Assembly: GCA_001599915.1 (NCBI GenBank)
Contig: BCIG01000015.1
Coordinates: 658,240 to 722,239, forward strand
Reading direction: 5' to 3'
From: Symbiotaphrina buchneri
Lineage: Eukaryota > Ascomycota > Symbiotaphrinales > Symbiotaphrinaceae
Length of the DNA: 64,000 nucleotides
The stretch's first letter is position 1; each line of letters begins with the position of its first letter. The position numbers and the translations under genes are program-made. This document shows positions 32,210 through 44,676 of this stretch, piece after piece. The notes beneath the pieces were generated by a model. It was not told where the DNA came from, did no database searches, and saw only the letters and a list, made by a program, of their open reading frames with translations.

Positions 32210-32953
32210 TTAGGCCGCCGCTTCCACAACGCTAACGGTCACATTCTCTCCGCCATCCTTAACAGCATGCACGACGACCTCATCGCCGTACGTCTTGACT
32301 TCCTCGACGCCATCCTCGTACACCACAAAGCTGTTCTTCTTCACCTCCCCGCTGTCATCCAATAGCGCCCTCTTAGCCGCCAGGACCGCCTCGTCCTTCT
32401 CAAAGTAACAGCCCTCGACCTCAACACGCTGCACGGCGCCGCTGCGGTCCGCATCATAGTCGACCGTCGTCTGCAGGACATAGTATAGCCTTCCACTCAC
32501 ATGGCCATCGACGCAGAAGATACCCAGCATGTTAGGCGTGGTATCGATGCTAACCGCCAGCTCCTCGCCCGACGCGGCCTTGGCGTACACCTGCACGCCG
32601 TCGCCGTGCGTCCAGCTCTCGGCATTGCTGCTGTCACGTTCCTCGTACAGTGTGAATAGGTCCGATGTGTACCCCTCCTTGCCCAGCTGCTTCCGCGCCG
32701 CGGCTTTGGCGTACCCCAGCGTCGTGTACGTCCCGCACACGGCGACTTGCCGTGTTGCGCCGTTGGGGTCGGTGTGGTAGTCGACGAGCGTGCGGAGCAC
32801 GTGGTAGAGTAGGTTGTTGGCGGTTTCGGGGGCTGGAGTCTTCGGCGGGGTGACCGGGAGTTGAGCTCGTGGCACGGAGTCTTCGTGTGAGACCTGCCGC
32901 GAGCAGATAGTGAAGAGTGGGCGGTGAGAGGAAAGTCTTGTTGAGGACCTCAT
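32210..32953 (-). CDS. unrecognised protein with two internal repeats
   Basis: Intron-less 247-aa protein that I cannot assign to a named family. It consists largely of two copies of a ~85-residue module. The first (about residues 47-137) begins LLYHVLRTLVDYHTDPNGA and continues with DLFTLYEERD. The second (about 155-242) begins LYYVLQTTVDYDADRSGA and continues with NSFVVYEDG. The modules share YHVL/YYVL, VDY, a G-x-RQV or G-x-QRV strand, an Ala-rich helix (AKAAARKQL against AVLAAKRAL) and a final beta strand. There is no signal peptide or membrane segment; the first ~20 residues are Arg/Ser-rich and could be a weak mitochondrial presequence. Confidence 0.75.
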   Translation of the reverse strand: MRSSTRLSSHRPLFTICSRQVSHEDSVPRAQLPVTPPKTPAPETANNLLYHVLRTLVDYHTDPNGATRQVAVCGTYTTLGYAKAAARKQLGKEGYTSDLFTLYEERDSSNAESWTHGDGVQVYAKAASGEELAVSIDTTPNMLGIFCVDGHVSGRLYYVLQTTVDYDADRSGAVQRVEVEGCYFEKDEAVLAAKRALLDDSGEVKKNSFVVYEDGVEEVKTYGDEVVVHAVKDGGENVTVSVVEAAA

Positions 32954-35729
32954 TGTGGTTGTAAGTGGTGCCGCTGATGTGTGGTGCGACTTTTAATTGC
33001 TTGTAGGTAGGTTCTTATGATCTCGACGCTGGCTGTCGAAATCCGGAGTTTGTATGTTTGCGAGGTAAGTCGCTGTTCAATTGCTTCGTCCAAGTATATA
33101 TAAAATATATCTTTGACCGTAATATAACACAAAGCAGACCCCCTCCCCTTCTCCCTCATCTTATATACCCTCCAACCCCCTCATCGACAGCCCCAAAAGA
33201 CTTCCCTCCACCGGTCCGTCCAGTCTCCGTACTCGTACACCGTTCGCGCACCGCACGCACGCACGCACGCACGCACGCAAAGCAACGGAGTGTGGTGTGA
33301 CAGGTCCCGATCACCCCAGCATGTGCTCGCGTAGTGCTTGGCCTGTTTGCATCTCGCCCAGGCTAGACCGGTAGGCTCCGCGTGCGCCGATTGGACGGAG
33401 CCGACTTAAGCGAGCGTAAGGCCGATCAGGAGATGGGGTGGTGAGATGGGGTTGGACACGCGATTTCTGCTGGACCCTGAATTACTGAGGACCACGTAGG
33501 ACTGCGGCGCAAGAAACGGCCGGTTAACGGCACACCGGCGCGGTGGGATGGGGTGATGCGCTGAGTGAGGTGATGGCTGCTATTTTCGGTGGTGATGTGC
33601 ACTGTTTATGCCTGCGGATGTGCGTATTATTGGCATTTTGGCATGTGTCAGTGAGCGAGGGCACGCCCGGGTCCGGTTGCTGTGGGGAAAGCCACAGGAC
33701 GGATCCAGGTGAGACAAAGAATGGAATGTCTGGGATGATTTCTCCCACGAATACTATCTAGTTGTGTTGTCTACTAGGTGTACTTTTAATGAACCCCTGA
33801 GATGATCAGAGAGGCACTGCGTCTCTGGCTTCACACCTCCGACGGGGGTTCTTTGCAGATAAAGAGAATTGTAACCGCATCTGCTTCCGCGTGGAACGGA
33901 TAGCTCTTATGAACGAGCATCAACCTCTGAGATGACAGGTGTTTAATTGTGCTATAAAATGATACCATAATCCTCCTTACAGGTATTTGGGACGGCGTAT
34001 AGCAAAGTTTACGGGATGACCCGTATAGGAGCTCCTGCCCACAATATGCTTATCGGGGTTATCTCCGCTCCACCAGATTTAAAAGGGAACATTCAATGTG
34101 AACTTCAGTGAGGAAGTTGTGTCCGCCCGGGTTCGGACTTCAGTATGGATCTGAATTGCAGAGATCTAGGTTTTGCAGTGAGTTCCGGAGCAGAGGTCCT
34201 CCTGAGCGCTTCGGTTGCACCCCCTCGGTCCCAGCTCGCGCGATATTCTCCGCCTTCTATGGTACCCTCTTCGATAGCGGTCCAATTGCGAGTGCCACTA
34301 TGGGGGAGACACCTGGATGGCCGGGAACGCCTGGTAGACCCGAGGGGGTTGTTGCAACATGAAGGAGCAAGCAGGTTCTTTTGTTAAGAGGTTGCAAGTC
34401 CCCTCGAAGCTGTATGGCCATGATCCCGCCGGGGGGCCCTATACCCATGAGCATGGCTTCTGACATCCGGTGAATCGTCAGCATGGTATATCACCGCGAT
34501 GTCGCCAACCTCAGCAACCTTCATCATGATGGTCTGGATGATTCGTCGGAGAGGGATAGGATCACAACACATTATCTGCTCTAGACCATCTTTCCACCTT
34601 CACCTGCACTTCCTGCTACGCAGCACTCAGAAACCTATACAGCTCCAACGAACGATGGAATACCGCGGAGGCCAAGCAATGTCCCGCAAACCCGGGGGCA
34701 GCGCATCCGAGTCCTCGCGCCTCCTTCCGCTCTTCTGGTGCGGCGTGGAGACCAGAGTGTAAGCTGCTGGGAGAAGGCTCCTTGAGCCGCAATATGGGGA
34801 TCGGGAATATTGGCAGAGCCGAGGAAATCCTTGCCCGTGTATGGACCGACACGGATATTATTGAGCAAGACTTCAGTCATACTGGTCCGGAGATGGTGAC
34901 AGAACGTCTTAAGGCGCATATGCCGAAGCTCGATTGGAGGGCGATCCTGAAGGAGCGGGCATGGGATCTGATACTCCCACGACATGCGGAATTGTACTTA
35001 CGAGCCTTACAGTAACCGATGTAACCCTCGCCAGATCCTTGCTAGCAGTGCATTGGAGACTTTGCTGCAAGCTTACTTGTGGAGAGGTATTGTCTGTCAA
35101 TCACAGAAAATTGTTGTTGAGATGAGGCCCCCCAATATTGTTTTCGGAGGTGAGCATCCGATACGGAGTTGAGCGTGCCGTGGTCCGTGCTCGTCGGTAG
35201 AGAGCTTCCTTGCCCGCCTCGGAGTGATTGTACTAAATCGAATGTGTGTGCGGACTTGAGCGAAGCTTAGATACCGAGCCCAAAGTTCAACTTCCGGCCT
35301 AGGCAAAGGCCCTCGAAACAACAGCGTCGAAGCCGCTGTGCCTTGTTCCTAATATGATTTGATGATCAACAACGGACGAGAGCCTAGAGGCCCGCCTCTG
35401 CTTATCGGGAGGGGTTCATCGCCGCGTTATCAGCGTTCACCTGCCTAGTACGGCAGTTTGGCCAATCAGCAAACACTTGGCCGGCGTGTGTTTTACTCCT
35501 TCCAGCAGGTCCAGCCGTCGACGATATCAGCAGGCGCTAACTGGCGGGGCACCCACTATCAAGAATCCGCGCCGACATCTTTTTGTGCGAGGGGTCGGGG
35601 CCCCGAAGCAGGACCCGCAGATATATATATTATAGATTGCTTGTCTCCATATTCTATCCTTTCTTCATACCTCCTGCCATTACAGGGACAGACTTTTTTT
35701 GGGTCACGTCGATAGATTCGTCATTCACA
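32954..35729. other. 2.8-kb gene-poor block upstream of the amine oxidase
   Basis: No supported exon. Open frames at 34108-34390, 34499-34762 and 34782-35015 look protein-like in patches but end quickly, lack ATG or splice partners, and match nothing I know; decayed genes are possible. GATA-factor type sites (HGATAR, both strands) occur near the amine-oxidase gene, for example at 35401-35406 and 35427-35432. Confidence 0.4.
33253..33279. repeat. (GCAC)n tetranucleotide microsatellite
   Basis: Nearly seven uninterrupted GCAC units. Confidence 0.9.
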
Positions 35730-37992
35730 ATGTCTCTGTCCTTCTCCGAATCCTCCTCCGCGGGAGTGTCCTTGAACCTCCACCCTTTCGACCCCCTGAC
35801 ACCCCAGGAGATAGAACTTGCGGTCAAGCTACTGAAGTCTGCTTTTCCGGAAACCGAGTTGCGCTTCAAGCTTATCGATGTCAATGAACCTGTTAAGAAG
35901 GAAGTCATACCATATGTTGAAGCCGAGCGGCTTGGAAAGCCCCTACCGAGAAGGCCGACGAGAGTCCTACACATTCTGTTCCACCGATTGGATAACGGAA
36001 ACTTCCTAAAAGCGTTTATCAATGTGGACAAGAAGGCTATAATTGAAGTCAAGGAGCTGCCTAAGGGGGTGCAGGTGCGTTGCATCCATCCGTATCCCGC
36101 CGCCGGGGGTGACATGCATGTTGCGGAGCCAATATCTGATGCTCGTAGGGTCCCGTGGATGTTGACGAGATGATCGAGATTGAACAATTGTGCCTCCGAC
36201 ACCCGGCCGTGCTGGCTGAGATTGAGAAACTACAGCTACCGGAAGGCATCACGGTGTGCAATGACCCCTGGATCTACGGCACGGACGACGCAAACGAGAC
36301 ACGCCGGCTCTTCCAATGCTACATGTATCTCGTCGACTCTGATCATCCCGAGAGCAACCATTATTCGCTACCATGTGCCTTCTCTCCCGTATTCGATGCC
36401 ATCACACACGAGCTCGTCCGCATGGACTACTTGCCGACAGGGGTGGATAACACGGTCAGACCGACACAGCCATGGAAGCCAGTCAAGGCTGTCCATTATG
36501 CACATGATCTACTGGAAGAGCCTCTCCGGACGGATCTCAAGCCTTATATTGTGCAGCAGCCAGAAGGTCCGAGCTTTAATGTCGACGGCCAACTTGTGTC
36601 GTGGCAGAAATGGCGGTTCAGGGTGGGCTTCAACAGCCGGGAGGGATTGATTCTCTATAATGTCACCTATGATGGTCGGAATACGTTTTACCGGTTGGCG
36701 TTGTCGGAGATGACCGTACCTTATGGAGGTAAGTTGGACTTTCCACATCACCCCGACGCCCTGACCCTCGCGGGCATTACCCCCGTGTCCGACAGCTTGG
36801 TATGATCCATCGGGAAATTGTTGCTGACCATTGAAAAGATCCTCGTCCACCGTACCACCGCAAGCAGGCCTTCGATGTCGGTGATGTTGGTCTCGGTGTC
36901 ACCGCCAATCAGCTCGCTCTTGGCTGCGACTGTCTCGGTCATATCAAATACTTCGATGGGTACCGCACCGATAGCAAAGGTACACCGCTACTACTCAAGA
37001 ACGTGATCTGTCTTCATGAGCAAGACGCTGGTCTACAACACAAGCACACCAACTACCGTACTTCCGCCGCGACCGTGGTCCGCAACCGTCAATTGGTCGT
37101 ACAGATGATCTGCACCGTCTCCAACTACGAATACATCTTCGCCTGGATTTTCGATCAAGCAGGCGGTATTGAGTTCGAAGTCCGCGCCACGGGCATCCTG
37201 TCAACCATGCCTTTGGACAACGAAGACGGGACGACTGTTCCATGGGGCACAAATGTTGGGCCCGGTGTCGTGGCTGCATTCCACCAACATCTATTCTCCC
37301 TGCGAATTGACCCCGCCATTGACGGCTTCGCCAACACCGTCACCTATGAAGACAGCGTCCCAATGGACACCGACCCTGTCTTCAACCCCTATGGCGTAGG
37401 CTACCAAACCGAGGAGACTGTCCTCCGCACAGCCGGCACAGCGGAAACAGACGTCGCCCGTCACCGCGTATTCAAGATCCGCAACGACTCGGTCATCAAC
37501 CGCATCAGCCGCAAACCCGTGGCCTACAAAGTGCAAACGCTGCCCTCCCAAATGATGCTCATGTCACCCCAATCCTTCAACTCGGCCCGCGCCGGGTTCG
37601 CCTCGCACCCAGTATGGCTGACCAAATACCAAGACGGCGAGCTTTACGCGGCGGGCGAGTTCACGAACCAATCGAAGATCGGCACGGGACTCGAGCAGTG
37701 GGCGCGGCGCAACGACAGCGTCGAGAACGACGACGTCGTCTTTTGGCACACGTTCGGCCTCACGCACAACCCGCGCCCGGAGGACTTCCCCGTCATGCCG
37801 GTCGAGCGCATCAGCGTGCTCCTAAGGCCTAGCGGCTTCTTCGAGAAGAACCCCGCCCTGGATGTCCCGCCCTCGAACCAGAGCTTTAATCGCAGCACCC
37901 TCCATGAGAAGGAGGCGAAGTTGAAGATGCCCACTGCGGCGGATGCGTCGTGTTGTGCGAAGGGGAGTGTGGAGCAGGGGTCGAAGCTGTGA
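35730..37992 (+). CDS. copper amine oxidase with peroxisomal PTS1 signal
   Basis: Primary-amine oxidase: oxidises primary amines to aldehydes with release of ammonia and H2O2. Predicted 692 aa from exons 35730-36074, 36149-36728 and 36839-37992 (introns 74 and 110 bp). The topaquinone precursor Tyr405 lies in the N-Y-E-Y motif (VSNYEYIFAWIF). Copper ligands are the HQH pair (FHQHLFSLRIDP) and the later His in FGLTHNPRPEDFPVMP. The protein ends in SKL, a canonical PTS1, so it should act in peroxisomes where catalase removes the H2O2. GATA-type (HGATAR) sites in the 400 bp upstream would fit AreA nitrogen control (inference). Confidence 0.95.
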
Positions 37993-38354
37993 GGGAGATG
38001 GCTGGGAGGTGTAAATGACGGGATGGTGGACATGTGTTTTGGGCCCCCTTGAGATCGGAGTGAGGATACTGGTTAGAGGGCCAGAAGGCCGGGTTCAATA
38101 TGTCAGACGGCTCGAGAGTGAAGCTATAGATTCCTGTCAATCGTTTGGCGGATTCGTTTATATACTACCTATCCATCCAGACTGCCACTCTACGTTGTCT
38201 GTGACAGGGTGTATCTACAGAAAGGAACCCATTCATGTCTTAAGAAACGAAATTCAAAACTTCATTACTGAATCTATTTGAGCTCTCATTTTCATCAAAC
38301 CAGGCGCCGAGTAGCCAGCCATGCGTCGTCTCCGCTGGGGCCCTCGACAGCGCC
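37993..38354. other. convergent intergenic region
   Basis: 362 bases between the 3' ends of the amine oxidase and cytochrome b561 genes. Nothing else is seen. Confidence 0.5.
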
Positions 38355-39243
38355 TCAAGTCGACCCTCCGTCGACCACTTCCCTAGGCTTCCCATCCCCT
38401 CCACGGCCATCTTCTTCAATCGCATTCCTCTCTATCATTCTGTCCACTACCCCTCTGGCCCACCACTTTATCTCGGAATAACCCCAGAACGTAAAACAGA
38501 CACCTGCAACAACACCATACGCAATCTCACCATTGACGGTATTCCCGCTCAACTGCAGGCCCAGTCCCGCATTGATGCCGCCCAGGATGAGCGCCGCTCG
38601 ACCGAGCCAGACATGCGCCAGCGTCACGATCGTGCGGCGGCCGGTGCGTTTGTAGATACGATGGTGCGTCAAACCGAGGATCGGCTGTGCGCTCCAGGCG
38701 GCGAAGACGATGATTCCGATGAGGGGGTGGCCGTTGAAGGAATTCCACTTTGCGGAAGTCGTCAGCTTTCGAACGGTCTTCTGCTTTACCAACGGAGTAC
38801 AGCATTTGCATCCCAGGGGCCGTGGAAGCGGAGTTCGCGAAGCACTCACCGCATCCTCGACTTTCGCAAGCCAGATTCCCATCCCAAACCCGGCTATCGC
38901 GCAGGTGTAGCCGAAGACCTGCCAGTAAGCGTGGTACCAGACGACGTTCCGACCCTGGAGAAGGCGAATCCAGACCGCGCCGAGGGGAAAGATGAAGCCC
39001 GCCGCGAGACCCATTAGAGTGCCGTGCGCGATGATGATGTGGTTTTGATGGGATAGAGCGCTGGGACTGAGCTGCTCTTCTTCTTGAGCGAGGGTGAGGG
39101 GGAGGTGAATAAGAGCTGGAGGAAGTTAGCTCCGTGGATCTATGAAGAAAAGAATGGGGAATGGCCGTACTGAAGATGAGGCTGAGAGCAAGGGAGATCC
39201 GTTTTACACGAGTTGGTGGAGCAGACATCGTGAGGTCGGCCAT
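38355..39243 (-). CDS. cytochrome b561-domain membrane protein
   Basis: Predicted 243 aa from exons 39243-39171, 39115-38850 and 38747-38355 (introns 55 and 102 bp). A signal sequence (RISLALSLIF...LPLTLA) is followed by about five membrane helices of the ferric reductase-like cytochrome b561 fold. Likely haem-ligand histidines are in IIIAHGTLMGLAAG, VVWYHAYWQVFGY, NGHPLIGIIVF and LAHVWLGRAAL. This is the b561-only form, without the cellobiose-dehydrogenase-like DOMON domain that often precedes it in fungal extracellular versions. It would pass electrons across a membrane; partner unknown. The ATG at 39228 is an equally good start. Confidence 0.88.
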
Positions 39244-40928
39244 AGAAAGAATTGTAGTTGAACGAAACGTGAAATAGAAGGAAGAGATTTGAAAAGAAAG
39301 ATATGAATGGGGAGCCGCAGCATTTATACACCGGTTCCTGCCTCAGCAGGCAGCTTCCACGTCAGCATTCAGGTATCACCAGCCCCCAAAAGGGTAAGCA
39401 GGCAAACATCTCGATTGAAACTGTGTCTTGTGTGACCAGACCCCAGGGGCAACTCGAAAACGGCTCTCGCGGACCATTCCGCACCTAACCCAAAGCTGTA
39501 CAGTACCATCCAGGCATTGTAAGACACAAAGTGGGCGCTGCTCATTGGTCTTGTGGATCTGTATGGCTATGCACCACTCGGGCCTTTTGATATATGTGCG
39601 TGTCATACGTTGATGACATTTGCATCGATGGTGATTGGTGGTGATTGGGGGACAAGGAGTACAAGAGCTGCAGGCACCCGGGACGAGGCTCACGACGGGT
39701 AGTATCCTTTCTCTTTGTACGCGGTATCGCTGGTGAGACTTACTGACATCTGACTTGTCTCCCATGGTGTTGTTAGGGAATATGGGGAGTCCTGTGGAGG
39801 CGGCATGGAATGTGGAGGTTGTGGAGCATTAACGTCAACCTTAACCCGAACTACTGCGTACGATTGCTGAACGCAGCAACATCCGTATTAGCATTTTGCC
39901 AGCAATGAATTATTTTTACCTGCAACTGCAAGAAGTACGAGCTCTGTATCCAGCTGCGACGGATTTGTTCTCAGTCTACATGTATTTGCTGCTTACTATT
40001 CAGAAAGGATCCCTGCCAGCTGACCTATGCGAAGATGACGTAGACGTCTGATCATGTTCCTCCCTCCACACAACAACAACCCCGCCACACGACTCTTGAA
40101 GCACGATCACGATCCCTATCAACAAACTCACTCAGAACGGTGCAGTACCCATGGGGAAACACTCCTTCTTCACAGTAACCCGCCCCGGCAACTCCCCACA
40201 GCGGCTCGTCTGCCCCTGCGGACGATGCTACACCGCCCGACGACGCACATCCGAAGAGCTGCGCGAACTGCACGACCATGAACAATCCGAACAGTCCACA
40301 CACGAACCCGCAGAAGGAGAGGCGGTGACGGAGTATGTGGAAGATACGGGTATTGCGCGGCAGAGTAGCGAGAGTGTGAAACGGGAAGGGCAGGTCGCTG
40401 AGGAAGTGTAAGTTGATTCATGTTTGTTGTTTTGTGTGATTTTTGATAGGGGAGAGTGGTTAGGCTGATGTGTGTGGGCGGAAGGGAACATCATCATCAT
40501 AGTGGTGAGAGGTGGAAGAAGTGGAGGATCTGGCATCATGGGCATGTTGCACTGCTGTTGCGCATGAGGCGTCGTAATGTTATTGGGGCATGTTGTCGCT
40601 GTGGATGGGTGTGTCTTGTTGGTTTACCTTTGACGGCTCCTTCATCATGAGTAACGAATTTGGAACTTGAACTGAAACGAATCTAATTCTAATTCATCGT
40701 TGTACTCTATGTGGGACTATGGCTAGGAGCTTGCCTTTTCCCTGTGGCTATGGAAAAAGATTCAGTTCACCAGTTACAATGTACTCAGCGCCGTGGCCAC
40801 AACGTTCAACGCTGCTATTGTTCTAATCCTAAGTTTCTAAATACATACAATCCGCCGCGCCCGTCAACCCTCGAACATTCCCATTTCATCAAACAATTCT
40901 ATCTTGCCTCCCCAGCTACCTTCCTTCA
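39244..40928. other. 1.7-kb intergenic region with one doubtful small ORF
   Basis: This holds the b561 promoter on the left and the cupredoxin-gene 3' flank on the right. A small plus-strand frame is listed separately. I see no other coding exon. Confidence 0.45.
40151..40411 (+). CDS. small hypothetical protein with CPCGRC motif
   Basis: 86 codons from an ATG in a fair context. It has a Cys cluster (VCPCGRCYTARR) and an acidic C-terminal half. No homology is recognised, and no signal peptide or intron. It could be a real small zinc-binding protein or a chance frame. Confidence 0.3.
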   Translation: MGKHSFFTVTRPGNSPQRLVCPCGRCYTARRRTSEELRELHDHEQSEQSTHEPAEGEAVTEYVEDTGIARQSSESVKREGQVAEEV

Positions 40929-41812
40929 CTACAGCACCCACATCGCCGCCGCAATGACCACCAACGCGCCGACGATACTCACACCGCTTCTCCCCGCCGG
41001 CGCCGTCCCCGCAAACGCACTACTCGTAGCAGCCTGCGCCGCCGACGCCGCCGCGGGGCTGGGCGTTGACGAGAGGCCGCTGCTGACGGTGGTGTTGTCG
41101 GCCGCCGACGTGGTCGTCGTAGTGCCGGTGCTGTTCGTGGCGCCGCTGGTGGTCGAGTTCGTGCCGGCGGCGGAGGCGGTCGAGGAGGAGAGGACGCCTT
41201 TGTTGGGCCCCGTCGAGGGGGATTTGTTTGCGGTCGCGTTGCTGGCTGCGAGCATGAAGGCCGCGAGGGTTTGGTTTGCGGATGCGGGTCTGGTGAGAGG
41301 GGATGGCTTGTTAGCCGGGGGTTGATGTATGCTGGGGATAGGGGTGGGAGGGTATACGAGGTGGGACGTACGGATTCACGACCATGACCATGCCCTCTTG
41401 GCAGTGCTTGCCCTGCGAGCAGTAGATCCACATGGGATCCGTGCTGTTGACTGTCATGGTGAACGTGGTCGTCGCGGCGCCGCTGGTGGTGGGCACGAAG
41501 CCCGAGTAGACGCCGTCCGAGAGCGGCGAGCAGGGCGAGGAGAAGGCAGCTTGCACGACGGAGTGGTTCTGTAGTAGATGTGTCAGTAGGTCGGTTCGTG
41601 CCTAGGGATGGGATAAGGAGATGGGCACGCACAGATGGGTAGTATTGGAACTCGATCGTCGAACCCACGGGTGCGGTGATGCTGTTGGGTGTGAAGGTCA
41701 GGCCGCTCTGGCCTACGCTGACGGTGATGCTGGCGGCTGAGACGAGGCGAGGAAGGAGGAGGGCTGCTGCTGCCAGCAGAGCAGATGGTTGGGATAGTGT
41801 GGAAAAGCGCAT
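40929..41812 (-). CDS. secreted cupredoxin-domain protein, Ser/Thr-rich, GPI-anchored
   Basis: Predicted 245 aa from exons 41812-41633, 41568-41372 and 41289-40929 (introns 64 and 82 bp). It begins with a signal peptide ending near LVSAA. The cupredoxin fold follows: VSVGQSGLTFTPNSITAPVGSTIEFQY, then NHSVVQAAF carrying the usual His ligand, SSPCSPL with a Cys, and DPMWIYCSQGKHCQEGMVMVVNP with the C-terminal Cys/His/Met ligand cluster. A Ser/Thr/Ala/Asn-rich, probably glycosylated region leads to a C-terminal hydrophobic segment (GVSIVGALVVIAAAMWVL) typical of a GPI signal. This is the fungal extracellular serine-rich/cupredoxin family, found on cell walls; enzymatic activity is unproven. Confidence 0.9.
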
Positions 41813-44676
41813 TGTGTCGGGTTTTGAAAATGGTTCGTCTCGGACGAAGAAGAAAGAATTACAAGAGTGAAGAAGAGATTGAGATTGAGATCGAAAGTAA
41901 AAAGTTGAAGACTGGAAAATAAGGAACAGTCGAAGAAGCTGAGGCGAGCAGAGAAGGTGATGAAAGAGAGAACCAGCCTTTCTTTACTCGATGTAAAGGA
42001 GGGAAAAGCATAAGATAGATCGGGCAGAGTAATAATGCATATCCAGCGTGGCTGTGCCTCCTTACACGCATTGTTTCACGGCTCTCCCGTCCCTGATCGA
42101 CAGGCGTCCTGCAATCAGCGGCGGCGGGGATGCTATGTCATCTCTTAAGTGTCTTCGCTGGTGGAAAGGGCAGTGAGACGGCTGTTGTATCAGAGTCTTT
42201 CTTAGTGAGGGGCCGGTCCGTCCACGTAAGCAGGTGGGTAGGGCTACGGGCCAGGATTGAGTGCTCGTAGAAGGTGCTTGGGGCGAGTATGATTTGGAAG
42301 TGGAGAAAAGGAAAAGGGGCGTACACTGGGGTAGGAGCGCTGTTGTTGCAGAAACATAGACGAGACCGTTAGAGGACGGAGGTTTGAAACAGGCTATGCG
42401 ACGGCCGCCCCTGATGGGCCTGCAGGCCCTGTTTGATCATTGCCGGGGCTTGAATTTGGTCACCGCAGCGGAGAATAAATATGGAGAAGGAAGACATCCC
42501 CAAGCATGAGTTCGCTGTCGCGAAACACTCGTATTGTTGTCGCCACAGAAAGAGGCGGATCTCCAATTGGAAGAACATCGTCACTTCAGAGCGCGCATAT
42601 CGTCAATATTCCCGAGACATGAGACGATACGTTCAAGTTAATAATTCCATCAGTCGTATCCTAAGACATCTTGGGGCATTGAACCGAAGTTGACGTGCTG
42701 TTGCAATATGCGCTGCTCCTGTGCTTTCGTCGCAGCTTCTAGGGTTTCGCAGGGTGACGAGCAGAACATCGGTCTTCAGCCATGGATATGGGAGCGACTG
42801 CCGGGAGCAAGATTCCTCAGCAGGCTCAAGGATACGTTCCTGGGTCCGTTGACCGATTTGATGGAAGCGTAGCAACAGTTGTCAACATTACTTGTACCGG
42901 GATGATTCTCATGGGCAATGTAAATGACAGCATTAACAGAAGTGCTCCTCCATCTCTATGGACGACGGTCAGACGCTATGACTTGACGATCGAGGTCATA
43001 TTTCCTCAAGAGAATTCTCCAGGCCAGCATTCAGTAGGCTTTACAGACAATTGACTTGGTAGGCGTCAATATCTCTGGATGATTGCATTGAGACACTTCT
43101 TACTGCTACGGACAATCTGAAATCCCCGGAGGCCCCCGACGGAGTAATTATTATTGTTCTTCCGGGCTGCGTGTTGCACCGCCCATTGCACTGCCCCCTT
43201 AAAGTGCCGATCAAACTTCCAGTTTGCTGGACAATTGCAGGCAGCTTTGCGATGATTAGATAAGCGAACTTTAAGAGTCTGACTCAGCTGGCGCGCAAGC
43301 CCGTTTCTTGAGGCACGCAATCCCTTAATCTGCCAGGGCCGCGTCAGCAACAAGGGGCGCAGAAGGAAGAAGCCCCAACCTTACAAGAAGTTTAAATTCC
43401 CTTTCGCAGAGGTTTTCCGTAGATGGATGATTCCGCGATGGCCATGCTTCTGTCAAAAGCCATTATTGTGTTGATTGTAGAAAGCGAGGATGGTCTTTGA
43501 ACAAGCACGTGAGACATTTCCATCTGGGACCCTTCAGCCGAGGCAGTCAAGACTTGCAAGCGGAACGGGAACTTGAATCACCGCTTGCTGGTTGGTGGCC
43601 TTTGTCCCAAATTGGCATTTCCCCTGGCTACGTAAATCCAGCCAATGGGAGTCGAGAAAACCAGGCTAATTTCCGCGCCCAGCCCCACCGGCCGTAACAG
43701 CAGTTCCCAGATCAGCGTTGTGTTTTGATTGTTTGGCACCTGATTCGATGGGTTCATCCGTCGTCAGTTCTCGGATGCCTCGTGACCCTTTCCCCTTTAA
43801 GCCTAAGAGCAGCCACCGTCGTAATGTGGAAACGGGCGCTTCTGCTTCCGATACGCCTCAGTCGTTGCTTCAGCACTCTAGTGTTCCGGTCCGGCGCACT
43901 CACGGACAGACCAACAGACAAGCCGCCGTTTGGGAATTACGTGGGTTAGTTTTGCTGTGTGCGCGTAAAAATTCTGCTGCCTCGTCACTTCGTACTTTTT
44001 CGCACTGCCTGTTGCTATATCGGTCGTCGGGATTTAAAAGCTTCCGTTGATAGAGGGATGCGATTTGCTATGATCTTCACCGCCCTGGCGCGCACTTTGC
44101 ACTGCAGGCAACAGTAAATAAATACGAAGAAAAATAGCGTATGTTGGGGCTTACGCGCCGAGTCGTGGGGCTGATCTTCACCCCTATGTATTTCGCTTCT
44201 GTCGCTTTCGCTACCAGAACTGAACCTGCGCCCCGTTGTCCTTGCCCAGGTTGTTGCCCCTACCGTATTCACCTTCACTCCTAATCCTTCTCTCCACGCT
44301 CACCCGCACCACTTGCTATCTCTGCTGTACACAGAGCCAGAGGGCTAATATTATCTATCTTTCTGTCATTCCCTTGCATCGACATCATTTGGTTTCGACT
44401 TTTCAATTCGTTTGTTGATACTTGAAGCCTGGCGTTGAGGGCACGTGGCCGTGTTACTTGCTCTTGACCGTGACGTGGGCAATTCAACCCTGAGATGCAG
44501 TGACGGCCAACCACGACTCCTCAGACATACATATCTAATCACATTAACGACCATACATCCTCGCTTCATCGTCCAGCGACATCTTTTATCTGTTCTTCAC
44601 AGTCATCCAACTGCGTCGAAAGACTTAGAGTCTGGATTTTTGGTCGCGTGCTCTTTGACGCTCGCCAGCGAGAGCA
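41813..44676. other. 2.9-kb gene-free block
   Basis: The longest stretch without a supported exon. It contains the cupredoxin-gene promoter on the left and the PAP2-gene promoter and leader on the right. Small frames near 42480-43050 and 43500-43950 have no motif or splice support. Confidence 0.45.

Noticed and set aside
34499-35015. possible decayed gene (patches of protein-like sequence)
   Set aside because: Fragments in different frames, internal stops and no recognisable domain; too weak to call a pseudogene.
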